Shown here: positions 17,492 through 24,629 of the stretch, one piece after another | Numbering within the stretch: the first letter of the stretch is position 1 | Layout: each line of letters opens with the position of its first letter | NCBI GenBank assembly: GCA_964504385.1 | Contig: CAZDEF010000001.1 | Span: forward strand, 1-64,000 | Source of the DNA: Limiplasma sp964504385 | GTDB taxonomy: Bacteria > Bacillota > Clostridia > Christensenellales > Aristaeellaceae | Length of the DNA stretch: 64,000 nt | Reading direction: 5' to 3' | The notes under the pieces: generated by a model | What the model was told of the DNA's origin: nothing | What the model saw: the letters and a program-made list of their open reading frames with translations, nothing else | Database searches by the model: none | Made by a program: the position numbers and the translations under genes

Positions 17492-17521
17492 GAGGGGAGC
17501 ACAATGCGCTTGTCTCCCCTC
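17492..17521 (-). terminator. Terminator between the DUF6305-like gene and the transporter
   Basis: GAGGGGAG (17492-17499) pairs with CTCCCCTC (17514-17521), extended by ACAA/TTGT next to a bulged base. TGCTTTTTCCCC follows on the minus strand. Confidence 0.7.
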
Positions 17522-17533
17522 CACTCCAATGGC

Positions 17534-18133
17534 TTACTTCACGAAAGCCTGCTTGATCAGCTCAACGAAGTCCATGGAGCTGTCCAGCAGCGTCAGGGGA
17601 GTGCCGTTGGCAGTCTTGAAAGCGTCATAACGGCCGTCGGTGTTCACGTCGTTGAGCACGACCATCCAGCTGGCGCCGGGGCACACAGCGTCGATGCAGC
17701 GTTCGTTGGCGTTGGTGGACACGTCGGAACGCTTGTCCTTCTCCAGCATCACGGCCACAACAGGCACGTTGGCTTCCTTGGCAGCAGCCACCACTTCGTT
17801 CACACGAGCGATCTCCTGATCGATGGTGATGCCGGTAGCGCCCAGGCCCTTATCGGTGGAGCCGATGATGATGATGATCGCGGAGTAGTCGCGAGCGGTC
17901 ACATCGGCAGCGTAGGGAACGTCAACGTAGAAGAAGTCCTGATCCTCCACCAGAGTGCCGGCGCGGGTGGCCAGCAGACGGCCCATCTTGCCGCCAGGGC
18001 CCTGGCCGGCATTGGTGATCATGAAAGGCGTGCCGTAGTTCATCACAGCATCGCCGCTGATGGCAGCGGAAGCGCACATGGGGATGGTCATCAGAGCGCA
18101 CAGAACCAGAACGAGACTGAGAATTCTTTTCAT
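17534..18133 (-). CDS. Exported DUF6305-like protein
   Basis: A 199-residue exported protein. The signal peptide runs to about residue 23 (MKRILSLVLVLCALMTIPMCASA). The mature part contains a Rossmann-like stretch ending ARDYSAIIIIIGSTDKGLGA, then a predicted alternating strand and helix pattern with PVVAVMLEKDKRSDVSTNA. This resembles the DUF6305 family, whose function is unknown; the assignment is from memory. It is the first gene of the island, with GAAAGGAAG before ATG 18133. A terminator follows, so it may be made in excess over the transporter, as is common for a soluble binding or sensor protein. Confidence 0.65.
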   Translation of the reverse strand: MKRILSLVLVLCALMTIPMCASAAISGDAVMNYGTPFMITNAGQGPGGKMGRLLATRAGTLVEDQDFFYVDVPYAADVTARDYSAIIIIIGSTDKGLGATGITIDQEIARVNEVVAAAKEANVPVVAVMLEKDKRSDVSTNANERCIDAVCPGASWMVVLNDVNTDGRYDAFKTANGTPLTLLDSSMDFVELIKQAFVK

Positions 18134-18516
18134 GTTGGTAACTTCCTTTCTGTTGTTTACGGTCTCCTTTTGCCTGCAACTAAAAAGTGTGAAAGCCATC
18201 AGAGTCTCCCTTACATGCATGTAGCCGCGTCCCCTGCAACAGCACAAAACGTCTTTTGAATTCCGTTTTCTCCTGCATGTACATTCGATCCTTCTGTTTC
18301 CTCCCCTTCAATTGTGTAGCATCCGTTCCAGTCATAGACAGGAATCGAGGTTTTGAGATACCGTTTTGTTTATTTTACTGGTTTTTCTACCAAATGTATA
18401 GTATCTTTATTTTTGTCCAGTATAAGAAAAACGAATACTCGTTTGTCGCCGTCTTGTTCAAGACAACAATGATATGCTATAATATGACATATCTCATCTG
18501 TTAGAGGTGACAGCAA
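18134..18516. promoter_or_regulatory. Divergent regulatory region, 383 bases without a gene
   Basis: AT-rich region between the exported-protein gene (minus) and lysR (plus). A plus-strand promoter TTGTTC (18454-18459), 18-base spacer, TATAAT (18478-18483) drives lysR. The palindrome TACATGCATGTA is at 18212-18223, and TGCATGTA recurs at 18274-18281. No convincing minus-strand promoter was found, although one must exist here, probably activator dependent. Confidence 0.6.
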
Positions 18517-19356
18517 ATGATCGACAGCAGCCTTTGGAATGCGCTGGTTACCTTTCATCAGTGCGGCACGCTCAGCGCCGCAGCCGAAAAACTGTATGTA
18601 TCTCAGCCTTCCTTGTCCTCAGCTATGAAAAGGCTGGAAAAAGAACTGGGCGTTTCCCTGTTCGAACGCAGCAAAAACCGGCTGGTGCTCAACGAGGTAG
18701 GGCTTGAGGCTGTAGCGCTCGCTGAGAAGCACATTCAGGCCGAGAAGGAAATCGTGATCCATCTGCAGGAGATGTTCCGCCGGCTGAACGCTATTACGGT
18801 GGCTTCCTATGTGAGCGGGCTACGGAAAATGCTGGTGGATCGCTTGAGCAATCTGTACCCGGATAAAGAGATCATTGCGGAGCATCTTTCCAGCGCGCTG
18901 CTCCCGCGCGGCCTATTGGAGGGACGTTTTGACTATGTTATAACCGAATATCCGATCGATGAGCCGGATGTGCAGTGTGTGCACTACCTGACCGACCGCA
19001 TGCTGGTGCGCCTGCCGAAGGATGACCCTCTGGCCGACCGTGAAAGCGTGACGATTCACGATCTGCAGGGCGGCAAGCTGCTGGTGTGGACGCAAAGCGG
19101 TTTCTGGGCTTCGCACATCCGCAAAAAGTTCAGCAGCAATCAGTTGGTGTTTGTTCACGATGAGCAGGAATACTACGATCTGATCCAAGCATTTGACATG
19201 CGCTCCTTCACGTTGGAGTCCGTCGTTGCCAACCGTGAGCAGCAGGAGCGTTACCGTTTTGTGACGCTTGCAGAAGAAGACATGAGGATCGTTTTCTATA
19301 TCTGCTGTTTGCAGCAGAACGCGCATCTGCTGCCCAGCCTTTTGCCGCGTATGTGA
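18517..19356 (+). CDS. LysR-family transcription regulator of the island
   Basis: A 279-residue LysR-type regulator. The N-terminal helix-turn-helix covers about residues 1-60 (LSAAAEKLYVSQPSLSSAMKRLE). The effector-binding domain follows from about residue 90 (ITVASYVSGLRKML). The start has TTAGAGGTGA upstream. It is transcribed away from the exported-protein/transporter/peptidase genes, the classical layout for a regulator that controls its divergent neighbours. The inducer may be an amino acid or peptide product. A strong hairpin follows. Confidence 0.9.
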   Translation: MIDSSLWNALVTFHQCGTLSAAAEKLYVSQPSLSSAMKRLEKELGVSLFERSKNRLVLNEVGLEAVALAEKHIQAEKEIVIHLQEMFRRLNAITVASYVSGLRKMLVDRLSNLYPDKEIIAEHLSSALLPRGLLEGRFDYVITEYPIDEPDVQCVHYLTDRMLVRLPKDDPLADRESVTIHDLQGGKLLVWTQSGFWASHIRKKFSSNQLVFVHDEQEYYDLIQAFDMRSFTLESVVANREQQERYRFVTLAEEDMRIVFYICCLQQNAHLLPSLLPRM

Positions 19357-19374
19357 AATGCATGTAGATATACA

Positions 19375-19407
19375 AACAGCCATCTTCCCGGCGGGAAGAT
19401 GGCTGTT
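19375..19407. terminator. Hairpin after lysR
   Basis: A perfect 15-pair stem (19375-19389 with 19393-19407, three-base loop). The T run is weak on plus and better on minus (TGTTTGTAT), so it may serve the convergent gene at 19483 too. Confidence 0.6.
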
Positions 19408-19482
19408 ACGTTGTGCGAAAAGAGTGACCGCACGGAGCCGAAACAAGGGGAACCTATCAGCCGTCCGAACCACCGGGATCGG

Positions 19483-19923
19483 TTAGACCAATTTCGCATT
19501 TTTGTACGAAATCAGAATATGTGTCGGAGCAAATAGCAGTGCCGACAAGAGCAGCAGCACCGATCTGCTCATCAGTCCGCTGAACAAAAAGATGGCTGAT
19601 GGTATGATAGAAAGTGCCAAAGACTTGAAAACACTATTTTTGTGCCAGCAGATCATCCAGATCGCGCAGTACAGGGCAAGCAGCATGCCATCTGCAAGAA
19701 GATAGGCGGCGAATGCTTCGTCAGGCCACCCTCCGAAACAAGTTCCCGGAATATTGATGATCATAAAACCGAAGCATCCAAATCGGCCTATTTGTTCGAT
19801 AGTCTCGACATAGCGATTGTTCCACTTGTTTTCAAAGCTGTCTTTACACTTGATTGCAAAGACAGTTTTGGGGCTCATCATAACCAACGTAAGAATCAGC
19901 CCAAAAGCATTAAGCCATTCCAT
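19483..19923 (-). CDS. Small integral membrane protein, unknown function
   Basis: A 146-residue protein with four hydrophobic segments: about residues 3-23, 46-60, 70-90 and 102-137. The only soluble part is a short loop KCKDSFENKWNNRYVET near residue 26. No family was recognised with confidence. The start has GGGGGATCC upstream. It lies directly downstream of the tRNA terminator and its codon use is more AT-rich than its neighbours, which could mean recent acquisition or weak expression. No operon partner. Confidence 0.7.
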   Translation of the reverse strand: MEWLNAFGLILTLVMMSPKTVFAIKCKDSFENKWNNRYVETIEQIGRFGCFGFMIINIPGTCFGGWPDEAFAAYLLADGMLLALYCAIWMICWHKNSVFKSLALSIIPSAIFLFSGLMSRSVLLLLSALLFAPTHILISYKNAKLV

Positions 19924-19961
19924 AGTGGATCCCCCATCGTTTTGTATTCCTGAAGAATGAA

Positions 19962-19999
19962 AGAAACCGTTCTTGTCGTAATCGACAAAAACGGTTTCT
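19962..19999 (-). terminator. Terminator of the tRNA-fMet/tRNA-Met unit
   Basis: AGAAACCGT (19962-19970) pairs with ACGGTTTCT (19991-19999), and the inner TTGTCG/CGACAA extends the stem. T-rich sequence follows on the minus strand. Confidence 0.75.
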
Positions 20000-20003
20000 A
20001 ATG

Positions 20004-20080
20004 TGGTAGCGGCGATCGGATTCGAACCAATGACACTCCGGGTATGAACCGAATGCTCTAGCCAGCTGAGCTACGCCGCC
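20004..20080 (-). tRNA. tRNA-Met (CAT), elongator
   Basis: A 77-base cloverleaf with encoded CCA. The acceptor stem GGCGGCG pairs with the 3' side CGCCGCT region, the anticodon loop TTCATAC carries CAT, and the T loop is GGTTCGAATCC. A standard paired first base distinguishes it from the initiator 3 bases upstream. A tRNA-Ile2 (lysidine) reading is possible, but the body is typical of elongator Met. Confidence 0.9.
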
Positions 20081-20083
20081 ATG

Positions 20084-20160
<77 letters not shown>

Positions 20161-20188
20161 ACGCTGTATCGCTCACGCGACGTTGATT

Positions 20189-20217
20189 ATCATACAACAC
20201 CTTTGCGGTTTTGTCAA
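20189..20217 (-). promoter_or_regulatory. Promoter of the tRNA-fMet/tRNA-Met unit
   Basis: Minus strand TTGACA (20212-20217), 17-base spacer, TATGAT (20189-20194), about 25 bases before the mature fMet end. Confidence 0.85.
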
Positions 20218-20322
20218 TAACTTTTTGAAATTTTTTCGAAAAAGTTGCTATCCATCTTCCCCGCACTGCGCCTTGCCGCTGGTCATCCTGTGTTTTCCTT
20301 CCCATTCTCACGCCTCCTATGG

Positions 20323-20328
20323 TATAAT
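20323..20328 (+). promoter_or_regulatory. -10 box for the Big2/CHAP gene
   Basis: A perfect TATAAT lies 42 bases before the start codon. No good -35 box is seen at the right distance. Confidence 0.5.
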
Positions 20329-20370
20329 ACAGAAGCTCATCAACCACTATTTTTATAAGGAGTTTTCAAC

Positions 20371-21393
20371 ATGACGCATTGTATTTCGCGCCGCGCGGCG
20401 GCTCTTTTGCTGGTTCTTACGCTGTTCCTGCCTGCGCTGGCCATGGCGGACGAACGGACGGACGCGCTGTTCGCTCAAGCGCTCGACGCTCTGCTTTCGC
20501 CGGATCAGCTCAGCGAGGAGACCGGCCTTTTCGGCCTGCACACTGGCGACAGCGCCTATGTTCCCTGTGTTTCCCCCGGCGTAGTCCCCTACGACCAGCA
20601 GCCCGAAGGCGGTCTGCAGCCCACCATGAGCGGCACGTTTCTTTCCTCGGACGAAAGCGTGGTAACCGTATCCGACACCGGGCTGATGACCGGCGTATCC
20701 GAAGGTAAAGCCGATGTTTCCTGTACAACCGCAAACGGTACATTCACCTATCATGTCACCGTCGGCGTTGATCAGCTGCCGCAGTTGATCAAAAACTACA
20801 TTTATGTTCTCCAGCGTGAATTCTATTCTGTTCACCGCGCCCGTCTGCCCAAGTATAACCAGTATGCCAAATGGTACTACGGCAAAAGGAAAGAAGTGGG
20901 CTGGTGCGCTGTGTTCACCGCCTACTGCGCCAATGCTGCCGGCGCTCATCCGCTGGAGCTGCGCGACTTGGACAAGCTGGAAACACCGCCGGATGTCCTG
21001 TTTATGCGTCAGGGCGAGGTGGGCCACCAGTACGATGGCTTCAGCGAACGCGGCCGCTTTGTGGATATCCCCAAGCCCGGTTATCTGGTCATCTACGCCG
21101 ATATGGCCAAGTCCTACCGCACCACGCATATTGCTTCCATCACCGATGTGCAGGAGCTGGGCGGCGGCTTGTATGCCATCACCACGGTGGAGGGCAACAT
21201 GTCCAACAGCGTCAAGAGCTATTCCTACATCTATGACAGCACTAAGGCCAACAACCGCATCACCAATCAAAATCGCAACGAGCTGCAGTACAACATGTCT
21301 GAGCTGCCCGAAAGCGAGCGCACCGATCCGTTGGTGCAGTATGAGCTGCACACCGATCATTGGACAGTTTTCGGTTTCTGCCAGACATGGTAA
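20371..21393 (+). CDS. Secreted Big2-CHAP domain protein, probable cell-wall amidase or endopeptidase
   Basis: A 340-residue exported protein. The signal peptide ends near ALAMA (residue 26). Residues about 80-133 look like one bacterial Ig-like Big2 repeat (LSSDESVVTVSDTGLMTGVS, then GKADVSC). Residues about 165-330 resemble a CHAP or NlpC/P60-type cysteine hydrolase, with Cys179 in VGWCAVF as nucleophile and His253 in TTHIASI as general base. Such enzymes cut peptidoglycan cross-links or stem peptides. It appears monocistronic. TAAGGAG precedes the ATG. Confidence 0.8.
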   Translation: MTHCISRRAAALLLVLTLFLPALAMADERTDALFAQALDALLSPDQLSEETGLFGLHTGDSAYVPCVSPGVVPYDQQPEGGLQPTMSGTFLSSDESVVTVSDTGLMTGVSEGKADVSCTTANGTFTYHVTVGVDQLPQLIKNYIYVLQREFYSVHRARLPKYNQYAKWYYGKRKEVGWCAVFTAYCANAAGAHPLELRDLDKLETPPDVLFMRQGEVGHQYDGFSERGRFVDIPKPGYLVIYADMAKSYRTTHIASITDVQELGGGLYAITTVEGNMSNSVKSYSYIYDSTKANNRITNQNRNELQYNMSELPESERTDPLVQYELHTDHWTVFGFCQTW

Positions 21394-21491
21394 ACCGCCG
21401 GTTTGATTCTGCGTGTTTTGTCTATACTATCTTTGAGTGAAGAGAAAGCCCCTTTTTCTCAAATCAAAAATATGGAGGAAGTATTTTAGCA

Positions 21492-22034
21492 ATGAAGGAA
21501 CTGAAGGGCACCAAAACAGAAGCTAATCTGATGACCGCCTTTGCCGGCGAAAGTCAGGCCCGCAACAAGTACACCTACTACGCCTCCAAGGCGCGCAAAG
21601 ACGGCTATGTGCAGATCGCTCAGCTGTTCGAGGAAACCGCCAGCAACGAAAAGGAGCACGCCAAAATGTGGTTCAAGCTGCTGCACAGCGGCGCGATCCC
21701 CTCCACCGAGGAAAACCTGCTGGATGCCGCTGAAGGCGAAAACTACGAGTGGACGGACATGTACGCCGGCATGGCTCGCGATGCCCGCGAAGAAGGCTTC
21801 GACCATATCGCCTTCCTGTTTGAACAAGTCGCCGCGATCGAAAAGCACCACGAGGAACGCTACCGCAAGCTGCTGGCCAATATCAAAGACGGCCTCGTTT
21901 TCAGCCGCGATGGCGACGCAATCTGGGAATGCTCCAACTGCGGTCACATCGTCATCGGCCCCAAAGCCCCCGAGATGTGCCCCGTATGCGCCCATCCTCA
22001 GGCCTACTTCAGGCTCCGCGCTGAAAACTACTGA
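21492..22034 (+). CDS. Rubrerythrin
   Basis: Non-haem diiron peroxidase that reduces hydrogen peroxide in anaerobes. The 180-residue protein has a four-helix ferritin-like domain with the ligands E-x-x-H in ETASNEKEHAKMW and in EQVAAIEKHHEERY. The C-terminal rubredoxin domain binds iron through two Cys-x2-Cys pairs, WECSNCG and EMCPVCAH. Its length matches the family. GGAGG lies a little far from the ATG. It is monocistronic with a strong terminator. Confidence 0.97.
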   Translation: MKELKGTKTEANLMTAFAGESQARNKYTYYASKARKDGYVQIAQLFEETASNEKEHAKMWFKLLHSGAIPSTEENLLDAAEGENYEWTDMYAGMARDAREEGFDHIAFLFEQVAAIEKHHEERYRKLLANIKDGLVFSRDGDAIWECSNCGHIVIGPKAPEMCPVCAHPQAYFRLRAENY

Positions 22035-22047
22035 TTTTTCCCTTTCA

Positions 22048-22075
22048 CGCCCGGATGAGCACCGGGCGTTTTTTT
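22048..22075 (+). terminator. Terminator after rubrerythrin
   Basis: CGCCCGG (22048-22054) pairs with CCGGGCG (22062-22068), followed by seven Ts. Confidence 0.92.
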
Positions 22076-22119
22076 GATTTACCATGCCGCATGTTTTTTG
22101 ATTTGCCCTGCTGCGCCTA

Positions 22120-22148
22120 TTGACGGAATCCCTGTTTCCTGCTACTAT
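22120..22148 (+). promoter_or_regulatory. Promoter of the first MATE gene
   Basis: TTGACG (22120-22125), 17-base spacer, TACTAT (22143-22148), about 40 bases before the start codon. Confidence 0.75.
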
Positions 22149-22190
22149 ACTCATCCGGATTCCCGTACTATTCAGAAAGAAGGAAAACCA

Positions 22191-23549
22191 ATGCAGCAGG
22201 AACGTTCCAAACTGTTGGGCTCCATGGAGATGGGCCGACTGGTGGTGAAAGTGTCCGTGCCCATCATGATCAGCATGCTGGTGCAGGCGCTTTACAATGT
22301 GGTGGATGGCATTTTTGTGGCGCGCTACAGTGCTGATGCGCTCACCGCCGTTTCACTCGCTTACCCGATCCAGATGCTGATGATCGCCGCCTCCACGGGA
22401 TTGGGCGTGGGCATCAACAGCCTCATCAGCCGCAAGCTGGGCGCCAAGCGTCCCGAAGAAGCACGCGAGGCCGCCAAAAACGGCATTTTTCTACAGCTGT
22501 GCGCCTTTGCGCTGTTCTTTGTCTTTGGCGTGTTTGCGGCCAAGCCTTTCTTTTCCCTGTTCACGCCGGTGGAGACCCTGCAGGAGCTGGGCGGCGAGTA
22601 TTTGAGCATCGTGTGTACTTTCAGCTTCGGCGTGTTCCTGTCCATCTGCTTTGAGCGCATGATGCAGGCCACCGGCAACACCGTGCTTTCCATGATCACT
22701 CAGCTGACGGGTGCGGTGGTGAACATCATCTTCGACCCAATTCTCATCTTTGGCCTGCTGGGTTTCCCCGAGATGGGCATTGCTGGTGCGGCCATCGCCA
22801 CCGTCATGGGCCAGATTGCCGGCATGCTGCTGGGCTTCTTCCTCAATCAGACGCGCAACACAGAGCTGAAGCTCTCCTTCAAGGGTTTCCGGCTGAATGG
22901 CGATATCCTGAAGAACATTCTCAGCGTTGGCTTTCCCAGCATCATCATGCAGTCCATTTCCTCTGTGATGAACGTCGCCATGAACCTGATCCTGATGGCC
23001 TATGGCAATGCTGCGGTCAGCGTGCTGGGCGTGTACTTCAAGCTGCAGTCCTTCATCTTTATGCCGGTCTTTGGCCTGAGCAACGGATTGGTGCCCATCA
23101 TTGGCTACAATTACGGCGCGAAGCTGCGTCAGCGCATTTATGACGCCATCAAGGTAGCGCTGAAGCTGGCCATTCTCATCATGGGCGTGGGTATGCTGCT
23201 GTTCCTGCTGATCCCAGAGGTGCTGCTTTCCCTGTTTGAAACCAACGGTGCCAGCGAGCTGACGCAGATCGGCATGATCGCGCTGCGCATCATCTCCAGC
23301 CATTTCATTCTGGCCGCGATCGGCATCACGCTCAGCACGGTGTTCCAGGCAGTGGGCAAAGGCATGTACAGCCTGTTCATGAGTCTTTCCCGCCAGCTGA
23401 TCGTGCTGCTGCCCGCTGCATGGGTGCTCAGCCGCCTGTTCGGCCTCAATGCGGTGTGGTGGTGCTTCCCCATTGCGGAGATCGTTTCCCTTTCCATTTG
23501 TCTGGTGCTGTTCAGGCGCGTGGATCGCACGATGTTTCAAACCCTGTAA
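22191..23549 (+). CDS. MATE-family efflux transporter (1)
   Basis: A 452-residue, 12-helix cation-coupled exporter of the MATE/NorM type. The N-terminal helix 1 region VPIMISMLVQALYNVVDGIFVARY and the related second half around VGFPSIIMQSISSVMNVAMN show the internal twofold repeat. ATG 22191 follows AAGAAGGAAAA. It is monocistronic between its own promoter and a bidirectional terminator. Substrates are probably drugs, dyes or metabolites; sequence does not tell which. Confidence 0.92.
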   Translation: MQQERSKLLGSMEMGRLVVKVSVPIMISMLVQALYNVVDGIFVARYSADALTAVSLAYPIQMLMIAASTGLGVGINSLISRKLGAKRPEEAREAAKNGIFLQLCAFALFFVFGVFAAKPFFSLFTPVETLQELGGEYLSIVCTFSFGVFLSICFERMMQATGNTVLSMITQLTGAVVNIIFDPILIFGLLGFPEMGIAGAAIATVMGQIAGMLLGFFLNQTRNTELKLSFKGFRLNGDILKNILSVGFPSIIMQSISSVMNVAMNLILMAYGNAAVSVLGVYFKLQSFIFMPVFGLSNGLVPIIGYNYGAKLRQRIYDAIKVALKLAILIMGVGMLLFLLIPEVLLSLFETNGASELTQIGMIALRIISSHFILAAIGITLSTVFQAVGKGMYSLFMSLSRQLIVLLPAAWVLSRLFGLNAVWWCFPIAEIVSLSICLVLFRRVDRTMFQTL

Positions 23550-23558
23550 GCAGGCAAT

Positions 23559-23602
23559 GATCAAAGAGAGGCTGCCGTTCGATCGGCAGCCTCTCTTTGA
23601 TC
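23559..23602. terminator. Bidirectional terminator between MATE (1) and the lactonase gene
   Basis: A perfect 19-pair stem (23559-23577 with 23584-23602) with a six-base loop. It separates the two convergent genes. Confidence 0.75.
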
Positions 23603-23630
23603 GTGAACTTATATCTTAGGAATGCATTTT

Positions 23631-24599
23631 TTACAGCAGCACCACGCCGCCCGGCGCGTTGAAAGGGATCTCGCGGAGCGTGCGGCTGGGCAGGCCGGTC
23701 TCGGGATCAATGCGTTTGAACACCACCCAGTCGGAGTCCTGACAGCAGATCACCAGCTGGCTCCCGTCAGCGCTCAGCTCCATATGGCGCGGAGTACGGC
23801 CGCCGCAGTCAAAGTTGGCCTTGAGCGTCAACAGGCCATTCTCATCCGCTTCCAGCAGCGCAATGTTATCAGCGTAACGGTTGGCAGCATACGCATAGTG
23901 TCCATCGGGCGACAGGCACAGTGCTGAACAGTGGCTGGTGCCGAAATGATCGGCAGGCAGTGTGGAGACCTGCTGCAGCAGCGTCCAGCCAGCGGTATCG
24001 TACACAAGGATCTCGTTGGAGTATTCCGTCACAACATACAGCCTTTTTTCGTCGGGCGACAGACGAGCATGGCGCGGGCGGCTTCCTGCCGGCGCATCCA
24101 CCACCCGCTCCTGCGTCAGCGCACCGTTTTCCGCATGATAGATAAACAGCTTGTCCAGCCCCAGATTGACCGTGTAAGCACGGTCCTCCGCCCGGTTGAA
24201 CAGCGAGCAGTGCTGGCGGCTGCGCCCTTCGCCCTGCTGCTCGATGGCGGTCACATCGCCAAACTTGCCTGTTTCCGGGTCGAATCGCGCGCACAGCAGG
24301 TGGCCCGTGCCATAGCAGGAGCCAAGCAACAGCTTGTTCGCCGGTGAATAGCTCAGGTGGCACAGCGCGCCGCCCACCACATTGCGCCGGTCAGCCAAAC
24401 GGTAGCTGATGCCGTCGCGGCGGTAGGCGTAAAGCGCGGCATAATAACGGTTTTCCGTCAGCGTGAACAGGTAGCCGTCGCCACAGACGGCAAAGCTGGG
24501 CGATTCGATCCCATCCGTCCAGAAGGGCACCGAGCGTTCGCCATAATACGCGATGGAGGTATCCAGCGCTATGCCATAGCCGGAAACGATGCATTTCAT
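23631..24599 (-). CDS. Lactonase-family beta-propeller protein (6-phosphogluconolactonase-like)
   Basis: A 322-residue seven-bladed beta-propeller of the YbhE/Pgl type. Repeated blade motifs are visible, for example SRPRHARLSPDEKRLYVV, CLSPDGHYAYAANRYAD and RTPRHMELSADGSQLVI. Family members hydrolyse 6-phosphogluconolactone or other cyclic lactones. No zwf or gnd is adjacent, so the physiological substrate is open. It has no signal peptide and is the last gene of the purC-led unit, 30 bases after a MATE gene. Confidence 0.82.
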   Translation of the reverse strand: MKCIVSGYGIALDTSIAYYGERSVPFWTDGIESPSFAVCGDGYLFTLTENRYYAALYAYRRDGISYRLADRRNVVGGALCHLSYSPANKLLLGSCYGTGHLLCARFDPETGKFGDVTAIEQQGEGRSRQHCSLFNRAEDRAYTVNLGLDKLFIYHAENGALTQERVVDAPAGSRPRHARLSPDEKRLYVVTEYSNEILVYDTAGWTLLQQVSTLPADHFGTSHCSALCLSPDGHYAYAANRYADNIALLEADENGLLTLKANFDCGGRTPRHMELSADGSQLVICCQDSDWVVFKRIDPETGLPSRTLREIPFNAPGGVVLL

Positions 24600-24629
24600 G
24601 AAGTTTCTCTCCTTTCGATGGGAGCTCCT

